Source of the DNA: an uncultured bacterium
GTDB taxonomy: Bacteria > Elusimicrobiota > Elusimicrobia > Elusimicrobiales > Elusimicrobiaceae
Assembly: GCA_949294085.1 (NCBI GenBank)
Contig: CASFFX010000008.1
Span: forward strand, 28,359-92,358
Direction: 5' to 3'
DNA: 64,000 nucleotides
The notes under the pieces were generated by a model. That model did no database searches. It was given only the letters and a program-made list of their open reading frames with translations, and was not told where the DNA came from. A program made the position numbers and the translations under genes. This document shows positions 1 through 8,901 of the stretch, one piece after another. Positions within the stretch are counted from its first letter, which is position 1; every line of letters begins with the position of its first letter.

Positions 1-514
1 GTTCAATGGCAATTAACCCGCGCTTGCCCAACAATTTGCTCAGCGGAAAAGACGCCATTAAAATGGCCGAGTTGATTAACGACGCCACCAGCACCGCCCC
101 CAGCGTAATAAGCTTGTTGGACTGCTGGGCCGCCGTAATCATGACCATAGACAGCGCCGCCGGCCCCGCCACCAGCGGAATCGCCAGCGGCACGACAAAA
201 GGTTCATCTTCCTTCGGGTCGTTTTTAGGTTCTTCGTCCCCGCCGCCAAACACCAATTTGACGGAAATCATAAACAAGATAATGCCCCCGGCAATGCTCA
301 GCGAATACTCGTGAATTCCAAACGCATGCAAGAACCATTTGCCCAAAAATAAAAACGCCACCATAATCAACAGCGCTATGCCCAGTTCGCGCAGCAGCAC
401 GATTTTGCGCCGTTCCGGAGCAACTTTTTTAAGCGCCGTAATAAACAGCGGGATGTTGCCAAAACCATCCATAACCAGCGCCAACGTGATGACAGACGAT
501 ATAAACTCATCCAT
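1..514 (-). CDS. MarC-family integral membrane protein, 3' part cut by window edge
   Basis: The reading frame from the ATG at 514 runs to the window edge without a stop and gives 171 residues of a protein whose family usually has 200-220. It begins MDEFISSVITLALVMDGFGN, and the motif MDGFGNIPLF near the N-terminus is typical of the MarC/UPF0056 family. Several hydrophobic membrane segments follow, with an acidic loop (GGGDEEPKNDPKEDE) between them and then VPLAIPLVAGPAALSMVM, the conserved second-half repeat. Family members are multi-pass inner-membrane proteins of unknown transport role; the old link to multiple antibiotic resistance was not upheld. An AAGGAG ribosome site lies just before the ATG and a TATACT -10 at 589-594. 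The end of the gene is outside the window. Confidence 0.88.
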   Translation of the reverse strand, partial: MDEFISSVITLALVMDGFGNIPLFITALKKVAPERRKIVLLRELGIALLIMVAFLFLGKWFLHAFGIHEYSLSIAGGIILFMISVKLVFGGGDEEPKNDPKEDEPFVVPLAIPLVAGPAALSMVMITAAQQSNKLITLGAVLVASLINSAILMASFPLSKLLGKRGLIAIE

Positions 515-588
515 AAAAACGACTCCTTCTTCTTAAAACACCTATAAAAAATGAGATTTTCCCGTTTACGGGGATTGACTTCCTTTAT

Positions 589-594
589 AGTATA
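589..594 (-). promoter_or_regulatory. -10 box of the marC promoter
   Basis: TATACT on the minus strand, overlapping TATAAA. The leader down to the ATG at 514 is about 70 bases and carries a small CCCGT/ACGGG hairpin at 561-572 and an AAGGAG ribosome site. Confidence 0.45.
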
Positions 595-649
595 GCAAAA
601 AAGCTTTTCGCCCGTTTGACGGGGTTTGGTAGCGCCGGGGGCAATTTAG

Positions 650-655
650 TAAGAT
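650..655 (+). promoter_or_regulatory. Putative leaderless promoter of the CLC gene
   Basis: TAAGAT ends seven bases before the ATG at 663, with TTGGTA at 626-631 at an 18-base spacing. No ribosome site lies between them. Confidence 0.4.
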
Positions 656-662
656 ATGTAAT

Positions 663-2036
663 ATGCTTACAGAACACAAAAGCAATGTCGTAAACATTAT
701 CAAATGGTTTTTCCTGGCCACCGTGATTGGGGCCATTGTGGGCGTGCTGGACGCGCTGTTTCTAACGATTCTGGACGACGCCATCCGCCTGCGCAACACG
801 ATCCCCCTGTTTTATTTGGGGCTTCCGTTTGTTCTGTACGGCGTGGCAGTATTGGGGCGCAAAGTGGCCAAACGCCATAAAGATTATTCCACCGACGCCG
901 TAATCAATAAAATCAATTCCTACCAACCCATTTCGTTTATTTCTATTTTCAAAGGGTTTACCCTCTCCATTGTTACCATGGTAACGGGCGGTTCCGCCGG
1001 GAAAGAAGCCCCCTGCGCAGACGTGGGGGCCGGTATTTCTTCCATTTTGGCCCGGCTGATGCGCATGAACCCGCAGGACCAGCGCAAAATGATGATTTGC
1101 GGCGTAAGCGCGGGGTTTGCCGGCGTGTTTGGCGTGCCGATATCGGGGGCGCTGTTCGGGCTGGAAGTGCTGTGGGCCGGGCACATTTTTTACGAAGTGA
1201 TGTTCCCCTCGTTAGTCGCAGGCATTACGGCGTTTCAGGTAACGTCTTTTTTGGGGGTGGATTACATTTATCACCCGCTGCACTTTGTGCCCGTATTTTC
1301 GGAACAGTTCTTTTTGAAAATGATTGTGGCCGGAATGTTTTTCGGGCTGGTGTCTATCCTATTTATTGAAATCACAAAATTTGTACGGGTGGTCTTTCGC
1401 TACCTGGCGCTTAAAACCCGCCTGTTTTGGGCGTGCGCCATCGGCGGTTTATTTTTGGTAGCGGTGGGATATTTTATTTCCCCGCTGTACTTGGGGCTGG
1501 GGATGCCGGGGATAGAATCCGTCCTCAGCGGGAATCCGCCCGATTCGCCGTTCGGATTTTTTTATAAAATGCTGACCACCTCCGTTACATTTGCCGCCGG
1601 CGGGATTGGCGGGATTGTAACCCCCATTTTCTTTGTGGGGGCTCAAGCCGGCGCCATGCTGGCCGACGTACTGCGCGTGGACAGCGCCACCCTGGCCGCC
1701 ATGGGATTAGTGGCGGTGCTGGCCGGCACGGCCAATACGCCGCTGGCCGCCAGCATTATGGCCATAGAACTTTTCGGCCCCGCCATCGCCCCCTATGCCA
1801 CGGTGGCGTGCGTCATCAGCTTTTTGGTAACGGGCCAGCAGAGCATTTACCCCAGCCAGCGCATTTCGCTGGAGGGCGGCAAAACCGGCGACGACGAAGC
1901 GGCCCCGCTGACGCAGGGGCAGCCGCTGCACCCGACCAAAATTCCTACCCGCAAAGCGCTGTTTAAGCAGGCGTTTAAGCAAATGGTCAAACACTTAATT
2001 CCCAACCCCAAAGGGTTTGACGAAGAAAACAAATAA
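663..2036 (+). CDS. CLC-family chloride channel/transporter
   Basis: A 457-residue multi-pass membrane protein of the voltage-gated chloride channel family. GGSAGKEAP at about residues 108-116 corresponds to the GREGP selectivity motif and keeps the gating glutamate. GGIVTPIFFVGAQAGAM matches the GxFxP-type motif of the second half. The segment PISGALFGLEVLW aligns with E. coli ClcA PLAGILFIIEEMR, so the intracellular proton glutamate (E203) is replaced by valine, as in channel-type CLCs. The GSGIP motif is not recognisable; the equivalent stretch reads YSTDA. No CBS domains follow. The start is an ATG with no Shine-Dalgarno sequence and a -10-like TAAGAT seven bases upstream. It likely conducts chloride across the inner membrane; channel versus exchanger is an inference. 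Confidence 0.9.
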   Translation: MLTEHKSNVVNIIKWFFLATVIGAIVGVLDALFLTILDDAIRLRNTIPLFYLGLPFVLYGVAVLGRKVAKRHKDYSTDAVINKINSYQPISFISIFKGFTLSIVTMVTGGSAGKEAPCADVGAGISSILARLMRMNPQDQRKMMICGVSAGFAGVFGVPISGALFGLEVLWAGHIFYEVMFPSLVAGITAFQVTSFLGVDYIYHPLHFVPVFSEQFFLKMIVAGMFFGLVSILFIEITKFVRVVFRYLALKTRLFWACAIGGLFLVAVGYFISPLYLGLGMPGIESVLSGNPPDSPFGFFYKMLTTSVTFAAGGIGGIVTPIFFVGAQAGAMLADVLRVDSATLAAMGLVAVLAGTANTPLAASIMAIELFGPAIAPYATVACVISFLVTGQQSIYPSQRISLEGGKTGDDEAAPLTQGQPLHPTKIPTRKALFKQAFKQMVKHLIPNPKGFDEENK

Positions 2037-2060
2037 TTTCTTCAGCTTGTCCAAAAATAA

Positions 2061-2094
2061 AAAACCCCGCCGCAGTTTCTTGCGGCGGGGTTTT
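2061..2094. terminator. Bidirectional terminator between the CLC gene and add
   Basis: CCCCGCCGCA and TGCGGCGGGG form a 10-base-pair stem around a six-base loop, with A4 before and T4 after, so it can serve both convergent genes. Confidence 0.9.
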
Positions 2095-2108
2095 GGTCAA
2101 AATGCGGA

Positions 2109-3332
2109 TTAATACAGCGGGACGCCGTATTCTTTGGCAAGCATATTGTAGCGGTCAATTACCTTGCGCACAAAGCGGCGTTTTTCCACATAGCTGCCTG
2201 GGAAAAACCCGCTCTTAAAACCGGCGATGACGATGTTTTTCAACTCTTTCGGCGCCAGCGGCACGTTGTGCACCAGCAGTTCCATTTCCTTCGTAACCGT
2301 GGTGTTGGATACCAGGCGGTTGTCCGTATTGATGCTGACCGGCAGCCCGCGCTTAATCATTTCTTTAATGGGATGATTTTTGACGGATTTAATTTCCGGC
2401 AGCGTCTGCAAATTGCTGGTCAGGCAGACTTCTATCCCGATACGCTCGCTGGCAATATAGTCCGCCAGCGAATTGACGTATCCTTCTTTGTCTTTGACTT
2501 TTTTGTCTTTAATCATATCCGCGGCAAACAAATGCGTGCCGTGGCCCAGGCGGTTGGCGTAGCAATCGGTAATGGCCTGAAAAATGGACTCCGGCCCGTA
2601 CGCTTCGCCCGAGTGAACGGTTTTGCGGATAAAATGTTTGTGCACGTAGCGGTACGCGGCCAAATGGTCCGCCGCGGGGTAACCGGCCTCTTCGCCGGCC
2701 AGGTCAAACCCTACCACGGGCAAGTGTTCTTCTTTGGCCAATTTCACCACCATCTTGGCCAATTCCAGCGACGCGATAGACACAATTTCGCTCTTGCTCG
2801 CCTGAGAAAGTGCCTTAATCAGCGTAGCGTAATAGGGCGACATATTTTGGTTAAAATTGCGCATGGCGCACGCAATAATTCCAAAATAAAATTCCAAATC
2901 GTCTTCTTTTTTGACGGCGGCCGAAGAATTATGTTCCTTTTGGGCCCGTTCCAACCCGCGCACCACCGCGCGGACGGCTTCCTGCGCGGTCAGGTTTTCG
3001 CTGGCGTGCAGCTGCGGAGCAAAGCGCACTTCCAGGTAGCGCACGCCTTCGGCAATGGCGTCCTGCCCCAATTCGTACGCAATCCGTTCAATGTTTTCGG
3101 CGCTGCGCATGACGGCATCGGTGTACGAAAAGCCTTTCAAGTATTCCACCAGCGAGGAATATTGGTCCTTAAACACCAATTCGCGCATGCCCCGTTCGGT
3201 GTAAGCGGGCAATTCTACCCCGTCCTTTTGGGCCAGTTCAATCAAGGTGGAAAGGCGAAGCGAACCGTCCAAATGGACGTGCAAATCCGCTTTCGGAATA
3301 CGTTTTAAGAATTCGGCGGGCACTCTTTTCAT
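2109..3332 (-). CDS. add: Adenosine deaminase family protein
   Basis: A metal-dependent amidohydrolase of 407 residues, somewhat longer than the 330-350 usual for bacterial adenosine deaminases. The zinc ligands are in KADLHVHLDGSL near the N-terminus. HSGEAYGPESI carries the catalytic glutamate and a histidine, LGHGTHL another active-site histidine, and SINTDNRLV the final aspartate; family members more often read SLNTDDP here, so the last residues differ. It would deaminate adenosine or adenine in purine salvage in the cytosol; substrate choice cannot be settled by eye. The ATG lies one base after the cysS stop, with GGAG inside the end of cysS, so it is the last gene of the yacL-ispDF-cysS operon. 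Confidence 0.88.
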   Translation of the reverse strand: MKRVPAEFLKRIPKADLHVHLDGSLRLSTLIELAQKDGVELPAYTERGMRELVFKDQYSSLVEYLKGFSYTDAVMRSAENIERIAYELGQDAIAEGVRYLEVRFAPQLHASENLTAQEAVRAVVRGLERAQKEHNSSAAVKKEDDLEFYFGIIACAMRNFNQNMSPYYATLIKALSQASKSEIVSIASLELAKMVVKLAKEEHLPVVGFDLAGEEAGYPAADHLAAYRYVHKHFIRKTVHSGEAYGPESIFQAITDCYANRLGHGTHLFAADMIKDKKVKDKEGYVNSLADYIASERIGIEVCLTSNLQTLPEIKSVKNHPIKEMIKRGLPVSINTDNRLVSNTTVTKEMELLVHNVPLAPKELKNIVIAGFKSGFFPGSYVEKRRFVRKVIDRYNMLAKEYGVPLY

Positions 3333-3333
3333 A

Positions 3334-4734
3334 TTATTTTTTCTCCGTTTGCTGTCCCTGCGGCGTGTCTTTTACGAGATATCCCGCTTGGGCAATGGCG
3401 TCGCGAAGTTCGTCGGACTTTTTCCAATCTTTCGCGGCGCGGGCGCGGGCCCGTTCTTCCAGCAGGGCCGTTACTTCGGCCGGCAATTGCTGGGCGGCGG
3501 GCTCGGATTTGGCAAACAAATCCAGTGCCAAAATCGTATCGGCAAATTGCAGAAAATCCAGCTTCTCGGCCGGGGTCAATTCCGCACTGCGTACGGCTTC
3601 CCACGTAACGGCCAGCGCTTTGGGGGCGTTCAAGTCGTCCTCCATCGCGGCTACAAATTTTTGTTTCCAGGCGCGGGATTTTTCGGTTTCCTGGGCCTGG
3701 CCTTGGGCGGCCTGCTGGGCTTGCACGCACAGGGCACGCAGATTTTTTAAGCTCTTGGCGGCGCTGTCCATGCTTTCGTACGAAAATTCCAGCTGGGTGC
3801 GGTAATGCGCCCCCAAGCATAAATAGCGGTACGCCAGCGGCTCGTATCCTTTTTCCTTCAGCACGTCCAGCGTTACAAACGTGCCGCCGGACTTGGACAT
3901 TTTGCCCGAGCGCAAAATTAAAAATTCGCCATGCACCCAATAATTCACGTATTTCTCGCCGGTGGCGGCTTCGCTCTGGGCGATTTCGTTGGTGTGGTGG
4001 ATCGTTACGTGGTCAATCCCGCCGCAATGGATGTCCAGCGTATGGCCCAAGTACTTCATGGCCATGGCCGAGCACTCAATATGCCACCCCGGGAACCCCA
4101 CGCCCCACGGGCTGTCCCACTCCATTTGGCGTTTTTTGTCTTTCGGGGAGAACTTCCACAGGGCAAAATCCGTCGGGTTGCGTTTTTCGTCGCTCATTTC
4201 CACGCGGGCGCCGCCCTGCAGCCCGCTGATGCGCGCATGCCCTACCAAGGCATCGTAACGGGCAAACTTGGACGTATCGTAATAAATCCCGTCCGACGTG
4301 CGGTACGTATAGCCTTTTTCTTCCAGGGTTTTGACTAGCGCTATCATTTCGGGAATATGCTGCGTGGCGCGGCTGATGATGGTAGGCCGCGTGCAATGCA
4401 GGGCATCGTAATCCTGCCAGAATTTGGTTTCGTAAAATTTGGCAATGTCCCACGCGCTTTTGCCTTCGCGGGCGGTGGCCACTTCCATTTTGTCCTCGCC
4501 GTCGTCCGCGTCGGACACCAAATGCCCCACGTCCGTTACGTTCATCACGTGCTTAAGCGGGTAGCGCAGGCGAATCGTGCGCGAAAGCAAATCTTCAAAA
4601 ATATACGTACGCAAATTGCCGATGTGCGCGTAATTGTACACCGTCGGCCCGCAGCAATACATCGTAACCTGGTGTTCGTTCTGCGGTTTGAATTCGTCTT
4701 TATGCCGGGTGGCAGTATTGTATAGAAAAAGCAT
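3334..4734 (-). CDS. cysS: Cysteinyl-tRNA synthetase
   Basis: A class I aminoacyl-tRNA synthetase of 466 residues, the usual length. YCCGPTVYNYAHIGNLRTY gives the first zinc cysteine and the HIGH motif (AHIGN). WHIECSAMA and the following GIDHVTIHHTNEIAQSEA supply the other zinc ligands, and KMSKSGG is the KMSKS loop. It charges tRNA-Cys in the cytosol. It starts at the ATG directly next to the stop of the upstream lipoprotein gene, with no gap. In Bacillus and relatives cysS also lies downstream of radA, yacL and ispD/ispF, so the neighbourhood is partly conserved. Confidence 0.97.
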   Translation of the reverse strand: MLFLYNTATRHKDEFKPQNEHQVTMYCCGPTVYNYAHIGNLRTYIFEDLLSRTIRLRYPLKHVMNVTDVGHLVSDADDGEDKMEVATAREGKSAWDIAKFYETKFWQDYDALHCTRPTIISRATQHIPEMIALVKTLEEKGYTYRTSDGIYYDTSKFARYDALVGHARISGLQGGARVEMSDEKRNPTDFALWKFSPKDKKRQMEWDSPWGVGFPGWHIECSAMAMKYLGHTLDIHCGGIDHVTIHHTNEIAQSEAATGEKYVNYWVHGEFLILRSGKMSKSGGTFVTLDVLKEKGYEPLAYRYLCLGAHYRTQLEFSYESMDSAAKSLKNLRALCVQAQQAAQGQAQETEKSRAWKQKFVAAMEDDLNAPKALAVTWEAVRSAELTPAEKLDFLQFADTILALDLFAKSEPAAQQLPAEVTALLEERARARAAKDWKKSDELRDAIAQAGYLVKDTPQGQQTEKK

Positions 4735-5304
4735 TTATTTTGCCTCTTGGGTTAATTCCAAATACGTGGATTTAATGGTGTTAAAAAACAGCGTGCAGGT
4801 GGACTGCCCCACATCGTTGGCCGATTGTTCGCTGAGCATGCAGCGTACTTCAATGTCCGAAAGCGGGTTGACGGCCCCCACGCTGCTCATGGCGTACGTA
4901 AAGCCCACCGGGCGGTATTTTTTAAGCGCCACGGCGTAAGCTTTGTCCAGCGATTTTTGGAAGAGGCCCATTTCCTTGCGCGAGGCCGAAGAGCCCAATT
5001 TGAATTTATGCGCCGCCACGTTGACCACCACGTCGCCGTAGCTGCCGTAGGTGCTGGCCATGTTTTCGGAAGTAAAATCTTCGTCCTCTCCCAGGATATT
5101 TTCCTGCGGATCCGTCAGCTGGCCCTCCGTCAGGACGGACGGATCCATCGGCACATCGGAAGTAAATTCGTAGTACACTTCGTTTCCGGGGTAGCGGGAA
5201 TAGTCAATCCCCTGGGTAACTTGTTTGCGGGAGCGATAGTCCGTGCTGCTACAGGCGCACGCCAACCCCGCCAACAATAAAATAAACGCGAAACGAATCT
5301 TCAT
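4735..5304 (-). CDS. Predicted lipoprotein, unknown function
   Basis: A 189-residue secreted protein beginning MKIRFAFILLLAGLACACSS, a lipoprotein signal with lipobox LAGLAC and a cysteine for lipid attachment. I do not recognise a domain. The mature part is acidic in its first half (a PMDPSVLTEGQLTDPQEN stretch) and has a basic helix-like segment around KLGSSASRKEMGLFQKSLDKAY. The start at 5304 was chosen over an earlier in-frame start because it has GGAG upstream, begins a clear signal peptide and overlaps the ispDF stop as ATGA. It sits between ispDF and cysS with no gaps, so it is co-transcribed with them although no shared job is evident. Confidence 0.75.
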   Translation of the reverse strand: MKIRFAFILLLAGLACACSSTDYRSRKQVTQGIDYSRYPGNEVYYEFTSDVPMDPSVLTEGQLTDPQENILGEDEDFTSENMASTYGSYGDVVVNVAAHKFKLGSSASRKEMGLFQKSLDKAYAVALKKYRPVGFTYAMSSVGAVNPLSDIEVRCMLSEQSANDVGQSTCTLFFNTIKSTYLELTQEAK

Positions 5305-6455
5305 AAGCTGCTCCTTATTTTTAATGTAGCCACGGCCTGGCACATGGCCGCTTCTGCACGGCCGATTTCACCCACATGCTCGTGGCTTTTTGATTTGAAA
5401 CTCACTTGTTCCAGCGGCATTTCAAAAATGGCCGCCAAAGAACGGCGCACCGCTTCGTAATGCGGCTTCATTTTGGGTTCTTCGGTAATAATGGTGGCGT
5501 CTATATGGTCAATTTCCGCCCGGTGCGCGCGGACAATTTCCAGCACTTTTTTGGCAATCGTTACGCTGGAAATGCCTTTGATGGAATTATCCGTCGGCGG
5601 GAACAAAATGCCGATTTCGCCCGCACACAAGGCGCCCAAAATAGCGTCGCACAGCGCATGCAGGACCAAGTCCCCGTCGCTATGGCCCAAAAATCCTTTC
5701 GTGTACGGGATTTCCACCCCGCCCACAAACATTTTGCGCCCCGGTTCCAGCCGATGCAAATCAAACCCGAACCCGGTGCGATAAATCGTTTTTTCTTCCA
5801 AAAGAGCCTCCGCAAACACCAAATCTTCCGGCGTGGTAATTTTGTTGTTTTTGTAATCGGACGGCACCAGCCGCACCTTCAGGCCCAGTTTTTCCACTAA
5901 CTGCGACTCGTCGGTTGCGTCTTTCTCGTCCCCAAATTTTTCCAGTGCAGCAGCCAAAATTTCGCGGCGGTAGCACTGCGGGGTTTGCGCCGCCCACAAA
6001 GAGGCCCGGTCCAGCGTTTGCTGCACAAAGCCTTCCGCCCCCACTTTTACGGTGTCTTTTACCGGCACGGCCAACACCGCCGCCCCATACTGGGCGGCCG
6101 CCGCCAGGCACGCGTGCGCCGCCGCCGGATTGACCAGCGGCCGGGCTCCGTCATGCACGGCTACGGTTTGCGCCTGCACGGACGTTTTGGCAAAACCGTT
6201 TTTGACCGATTCCAGCCGCGTGGCGCCGGGCTGAGCGTAAATTAAACCGGGGAAATATTTATCCAGCTCCGGGCGGTTTTCTTCCGGCGTTACCACCACA
6301 ATTTCCCGCACGCCGGGCGTTTGCCGCCAGGCTTCCAGGGTGCGGACAAGAACGGGCCTTCCGGCGAGCGGCAACATTTGCTTGGGCCGGCCCATCCGAG
6401 TGCCGCTTCCCCCCGCTACAATTACCGCCGACGAAAAACCCGTCTCTTTATTCAT
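5301..6455 (-). CDS. ispDF: Bifunctional IspD/IspF, non-mevalonate isoprenoid pathway
   Basis: A fusion of about 384 residues. The N-terminal half (roughly 1-225) is the IspD cytidylyltransferase that makes CDP-methylerythritol; its nucleotide-binding loop is AGGSGTRMGRPKQ. The C-terminal half (roughly 230-384) is IspF, the MECDP synthase; its metal site is in GFGFDLHRL and GHSDGDLVLHALCDA, and the ending KSKSHEHVGEIGRAEA is typical. The fusion is known in several proteobacteria. The ATG at 6455 gives MNKETGF eight bases after the yacL stop; an upstream in-frame start would overlap yacL. The next step enzyme IspE is not in this window. Confidence 0.96.
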   Translation of the reverse strand: MNKETGFSSAVIVAGGSGTRMGRPKQMLPLAGRPVLVRTLEAWRQTPGVREIVVVTPEENRPELDKYFPGLIYAQPGATRLESVKNGFAKTSVQAQTVAVHDGARPLVNPAAAHACLAAAAQYGAAVLAVPVKDTVKVGAEGFVQQTLDRASLWAAQTPQCYRREILAAALEKFGDEKDATDESQLVEKLGLKVRLVPSDYKNNKITTPEDLVFAEALLEEKTIYRTGFGFDLHRLEPGRKMFVGGVEIPYTKGFLGHSDGDLVLHALCDAILGALCAGEIGILFPPTDNSIKGISSVTIAKKVLEIVRAHRAEIDHIDATIITEEPKMKPHYEAVRRSLAAIFEMPLEQVSFKSKSHEHVGEIGRAEAAMCQAVATLKIRSSL

Positions 6456-6462
6456 ACAAACC

Positions 6463-7410
6463 TTATTTAATTTTGGCAAAAATCATCCGGCCGGACGACG
6501 TTTGCAAAATGGAATACACCGATACTTCCGCCCGCTTGCCGATATATTTTCGTCCTTCCTCCACCACGACCATCGTGCCGTCGTCCAGGTAGCCGATGCC
6601 CTGTTCTTTTTCTTTGCCGTCTTTCATAATAAACAGCGACATGCTTTCCCCCGGCAACACCACGGGTTTTAAGGCGGTGGCCAAATCGGCAATGTTCAGC
6701 ACGATGACATCGTGCAGCGCCGCAATTTTGTTGACGTTAAAATCCAGCGTAACCACTTCCGCGTCCATGCTTTCGGCCAGTTTAACCACGCGTTCTTCCA
6801 GCGTATCGGCCTTGGGCATTTTGGACGAAATGCGCACCGCCACTTCGGTCAATTCCTGCAGGCGGGTGGCAACGTCCAGCCCGCGGCGGCCTTTGGCGCG
6901 CTCCAGCGGATCGCGGGAAGCGGCCATTTTGTTCAATTCGTCCAGCACAAATACCGGCAGTACAATAATGCCGGAGAGGAAATTGATTTCGCACAAATCC
7001 ACAATGCGTCCGTCCATCAGGGCCGTTACGTCGGCCACCTTGAGGTGGTGCCCTTTATAGGACAGGCCTTCCAAATCGTTGGATTTAATCAAACTGGCAA
7101 TGACCCCAAACGCCAACAGAGCGAGTTCAATGTCCCGCCCATAAGCGGCCCAAAAATTCATCACGTCGCCGTTGGCGAAGTTCATCATGCCGTAATCAAA
7201 AAAGACAAACAGCATGTACCCCAGCAAAAAGCCGGAGCACGCAATCATAATTTTTACCAGGCGCAGGCGTTTGAACAGCACTTCGCCGCCCACCACCAGC
7301 GCACCGCACAGCAGCCCCGCCAGCAGGCTCATCCATTCTTTATCAATAAAATTGTACGTAAGAAAAGGAAACGCCACCAACGTGGAAATACGAAAAATCC
7401 AAATAGGCAT
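6463..7410 (-). CDS. PIN/TRAM-domain membrane protein, YacL family
   Basis: A 315-residue protein with about four N-terminal membrane segments (residues 1-115), a PIN nuclease-like domain (about 140-260, with acidic residues in VADVTALMDGRIVDL and LDELNKM) and a C-terminal TRAM-like domain ending SVYSILQTSSGRMIFAKIK. This is the architecture of Bacillus subtilis YacL, which also lies between radA and ispD. The PIN fold suggests ribonuclease activity near the membrane; the substrate is unknown. A GGAGGG ribosome site is six bases before the ATG and a TAGAAT -10 lies upstream at about 7458. It is the first gene of the operon running to add. Confidence 0.9.
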   Translation of the reverse strand: MPIWIFRISTLVAFPFLTYNFIDKEWMSLLAGLLCGALVVGGEVLFKRLRLVKIMIACSGFLLGYMLFVFFDYGMMNFANGDVMNFWAAYGRDIELALLAFGVIASLIKSNDLEGLSYKGHHLKVADVTALMDGRIVDLCEINFLSGIIVLPVFVLDELNKMAASRDPLERAKGRRGLDVATRLQELTEVAVRISSKMPKADTLEERVVKLAESMDAEVVTLDFNVNKIAALHDVIVLNIADLATALKPVVLPGESMSLFIMKDGKEKEQGIGYLDDGTMVVVEEGRKYIGKRAEVSVYSILQTSSGRMIFAKIK

Positions 7411-7526
7411 ATGCCCTCCAAAATACGGGGAAATTCCTCCCCAAATAAGACTAGCTATATTCTACCACTTTACGGGCTTTTTTGCAGGATTTCCTGGGCG
7501 GACGGCCCGACGACAGCCGCTCCCGC

Positions 7527-8894
7527 TCAGCGCAGTTTTAAGGCCAGGGCGTTCAAATCGGCCAATTCCACCAGCTCAAGCGTTTTGAGTTTTTGTTTTT
7601 CGCTCTTGGCCACCGGAGCCGAAAAGGCTTTCTTAAATCCCAGCCGCTGGGCTTCTTCCAGGCGGCGGTCCGCCTGCGGCACTTTGGCCACTTGGCCCAA
7701 AATGCCCACTTCCGCCATAAACACGCTGTCGGGCGCAATGGGAATCTCCTTGCACGAGCTGATGACCGCCGCGCACACGGCCAAATCCAGCGCCGGATCC
7801 TTCAGCTTTACGCCCCCCGCCAGGCTGACGAAAATGTCTTTGTTGTCCAGCGACAGGCCAATGTGCTTTTCCAATGCGGCAAACAACATCAGGCACCGGT
7901 TCAAATCCACCCCCGTCGCTACCCGCCGCGGGAACGGATACCGCGTGGGCGACACCAACGCCTGCACTTCGGTCAAAATCGGGCGGGAACCTTCCGCCGC
8001 GATGGAATACGCCCGGCCTTTTAGGGCGCGGTCGCGCGAGGTTTGGGCAAAATATTCGCTGGCGTTTTCCACCGATTCCAAGCCGTGCCCCGTCATTTTG
8101 AACAGGCCGATTTCCCCGGTGGAGCCAAAGCGGTTTTTATGCGGGCGCAACAGCCGCAGGACGTTATCCTTCTCCGTGTCAAAATACAGCACACAGTCCA
8201 CCATATGCTCCAAAATTTTGGGGCCGGCCAGTTCGCCGTCTTTGGTTACGTGGCCCAATACAAACGTGATAATGCCCTTGGGTTTGCACAGGCGCACCAG
8301 TTCGCTGGTGCACTCGCGCACTTGCGCCACGGTGCCGGCCGAAGAAGAAAACTCCGGGTGGTACACCGTTTGGATAGAGTCTAAAATCAACACGTCCGGG
8401 TTGACCTGCTCCACCGATTCCACAATTTTTTGGATGTCGGTTTCGCAATGCAAAAAGATATTGTCCCCCCGCACGCCCAGCCGCTGGGCGCGGCCGGAAA
8501 TCTGCCCGATGCTCTCCTCCCCGGAGATATACAACACCTTGCTTGTTTTGGAAAGTTCCGCCGCCACCTGCAGCATCAGCGTGGATTTGCCGATCCCCGG
8601 GGCGCCGGCCAGCAGCGTCAGCTGGCCCTTTACCAAACCGCCGCCCAACAGGCGGTCAAATTCGGCAATATGGGTTTGAATACGGGGCTCCTGCACGGCC
8701 TTGCTGTCGGAAAGTTTAACGATTTCGGACGAAAAATCCGTAAAGCTCCGCGTGCGCTGGGAAGCTTTTTTGCTTTCTTGCTGTTTCACTTCTTCCACCA
8801 GCGTATTCCACGCGCCGCAGTCCGGGCATTGGCCCGCCCATTTGGGCGTTTCGTACCCGCATTTTTGGCAGACAAAAACCGTCTTGAATTTCAT
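7527..8894 (-). CDS. radA: DNA repair protein RadA (Sms)
   Basis: A branch-migration helicase of about 455 residues acting on recombination intermediates. The N-terminal zinc finger is CQKCGYETPKWAGQCPDCG, the Walker A is GAPGIGKST, and the RadA-specific KNRFG motif sits in PHKNRFGSTGEIGLF. A Lon-like domain forms the C-terminus. The ATG at 8894 gives MKFKTVFVCQKC with GAGGAAG just upstream; earlier in-frame starts would add unrelated residues. It follows mlaD by seven bases as the last gene of the dnaB-alr-mla operon. yacL starts 116 bases downstream with its own promoter. disA, which lies between radA and yacL in Bacillus, is absent here. Confidence 0.96.
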   Translation of the reverse strand: MKFKTVFVCQKCGYETPKWAGQCPDCGAWNTLVEEVKQQESKKASQRTRSFTDFSSEIVKLSDSKAVQEPRIQTHIAEFDRLLGGGLVKGQLTLLAGAPGIGKSTLMLQVAAELSKTSKVLYISGEESIGQISGRAQRLGVRGDNIFLHCETDIQKIVESVEQVNPDVLILDSIQTVYHPEFSSSAGTVAQVRECTSELVRLCKPKGIITFVLGHVTKDGELAGPKILEHMVDCVLYFDTEKDNVLRLLRPHKNRFGSTGEIGLFKMTGHGLESVENASEYFAQTSRDRALKGRAYSIAAEGSRPILTEVQALVSPTRYPFPRRVATGVDLNRCLMLFAALEKHIGLSLDNKDIFVSLAGGVKLKDPALDLAVCAAVISSCKEIPIAPDSVFMAEVGILGQVAKVPQADRRLEEAQRLGFKKAFSAPVAKSEKQKLKTLELVELADLNALALKLR

Positions 8895-8901
8895 TTCTTC
8901 C

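Noticed and set aside
2268..3308. 346-codon open frame on the plus strand inside add
   Set aside because: It is antisense to a well-supported enzyme and its translation is rich in F, H, Q, R and G, the usual shadow of GC-biased codons. No domain is visible.
6712..8679. 655-codon plus-strand frame opposite yacL and radA
   Set aside because: It spans two genes and their promoter gap, has low-complexity composition, and its length follows from codon bias in the true genes.
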